A DNA stretch of 13,947 bases from Gammaproteobacteria bacterium. Lineage in GTDB: Bacteria; Pseudomonadota; Gammaproteobacteria; CAJXQU01. The stretch's first letter is position 1. Each line of letters begins with the position of its first letter. Under the pieces are notes generated by a model. The model was not told where the DNA came from. It made no database searches and saw nothing but the letters and a program-made list of their open reading frames with translations. This document shows, one piece after another, positions 13,795 through 13,947 of the stretch. The stretch lies in the NCBI GenBank assembly GCA_026984275.1, contig JALSSM010000192.1:1-13947 (forward strand). Direction: 5' to 3'. The position numbers were made by a program, and so were the translations under genes.

Positions 13795-13947
13795 GTGAAA
13801 AAAGTATTATTGATCAGTCTTCTATCGATAACGTTTTCTGTACTGGCAGTAGATGCAGAAACAGGCGCCTTACATGCATCGAAGGGAGATTACAAAACGG
13901 CCTATAATATCTGGAAGGTCTTCGCCGAAGAAGGTGATCCAAAGTCA
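13795..13947 (+). CDS. Sel1/TPR-repeat secreted protein, 3' end outside the window
   Basis: The frame is open from GTG 13795 to the window end (51 residues). It begins with a signal peptide (KKVLLISLLSITFSVLAVDA) and then the start of a Sel1-like repeat: G-A-L-H-A-S-K-G-D-Y-K-T-A-Y-N-I-W-K-V-F, A-E-E-G-D. That pattern (GDYxxAxxxWxxxAEEGD) is the normal first repeat of periplasmic Sel1 proteins, which act as adaptor scaffolds. GGAA about 7 bases upstream is a weak ribosome site. The gap 13716-13794 between it and sixA must hold both promoters; I see only a short CTGTT/AACAG repeat there. Confidence 0.8.
   Translation, partial: MKKVLLISLLSITFSVLAVDAETGALHASKGDYKTAYNIWKVFAEEGDPKS

Noticed and set aside
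1..13947. Insertion sequences, tRNA genes, CRISPR arrays, phage attachment sites
   Set aside because: I found no transposase or integrase frames, no tRNA-like cloverleaf, no regularly spaced repeats and no long direct repeats in the window.

Overview
The window reads as a chromosomal segment of a Gammaproteobacterium with roughly 40-45% GC. The gene order DUF2244 - coxB - coxA - small assembly protein - ctaG (cox11) - coxC - DUF2909 (opposite strand) - SURF1 - Sco-like protein - ctaB (cyoE) is the arrangement I know from gammaproteobacterial cytochrome c oxidase loci. A formaldehyde-activating-enzyme (Fae) family gene leans towards a methylotroph or a relative of one. I cannot fix the genus from sequence alone.

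Layout. Positions 2-388 hold the 3' part of a tandem cytochrome c5-like gene, a possible electron donor to the oxidase. It converges on dacB (minus strand, 477-1694, a PBP4-type D,D-peptidase). A 190-base promoter region then leads into the cytochrome c oxidase locus (1885-9617): structural subunits II (with a fused cytochrome c domain), I and III, and assembly factors for CuB (CtaG), general maturation (SURF1, Sco-like protein) and heme O (CtaB). A strong bidirectional terminator (6996-7033) and the reversed DUF2909 gene split it into a structural half and an assembly half. Heme A synthase (ctaA) and a separate sco1/senC, often found at such loci, are not in the window.

Downstream are a minus-strand 12-TM heme-copper-oxidase-like protein (9650-10969) that seems to lack the CuB His-His pair, and a divergent unit (about 11060-11369) with a -10 box, a 45-aa two-helix membrane protein, a GC-rich foldable segment and a terminator. 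A perfect TGTGA-N6-TCACA palindrome lies between the two. Then come a minus-strand Fae-family gene whose catalytic His is replaced, a DUF937 membrane protein, a SixA-type phosphohistidine phosphatase and the start of a Sel1-repeat protein that runs off the end.

Most notable: CoxA has an intact D-channel, but by eye several K-channel residues are replaced (the key Lys is Met335, plus Thr to Val and Ser to Ala), and CoxB lacks the usual acidic residue at the K-channel entrance. Together with the His-pair-less oxidase paralogue, the His-less Fae homologue and the hidden small-protein/structured-RNA unit, these are the candidates for undescribed biology here. All homology statements come from recalled family motifs, not from a search.
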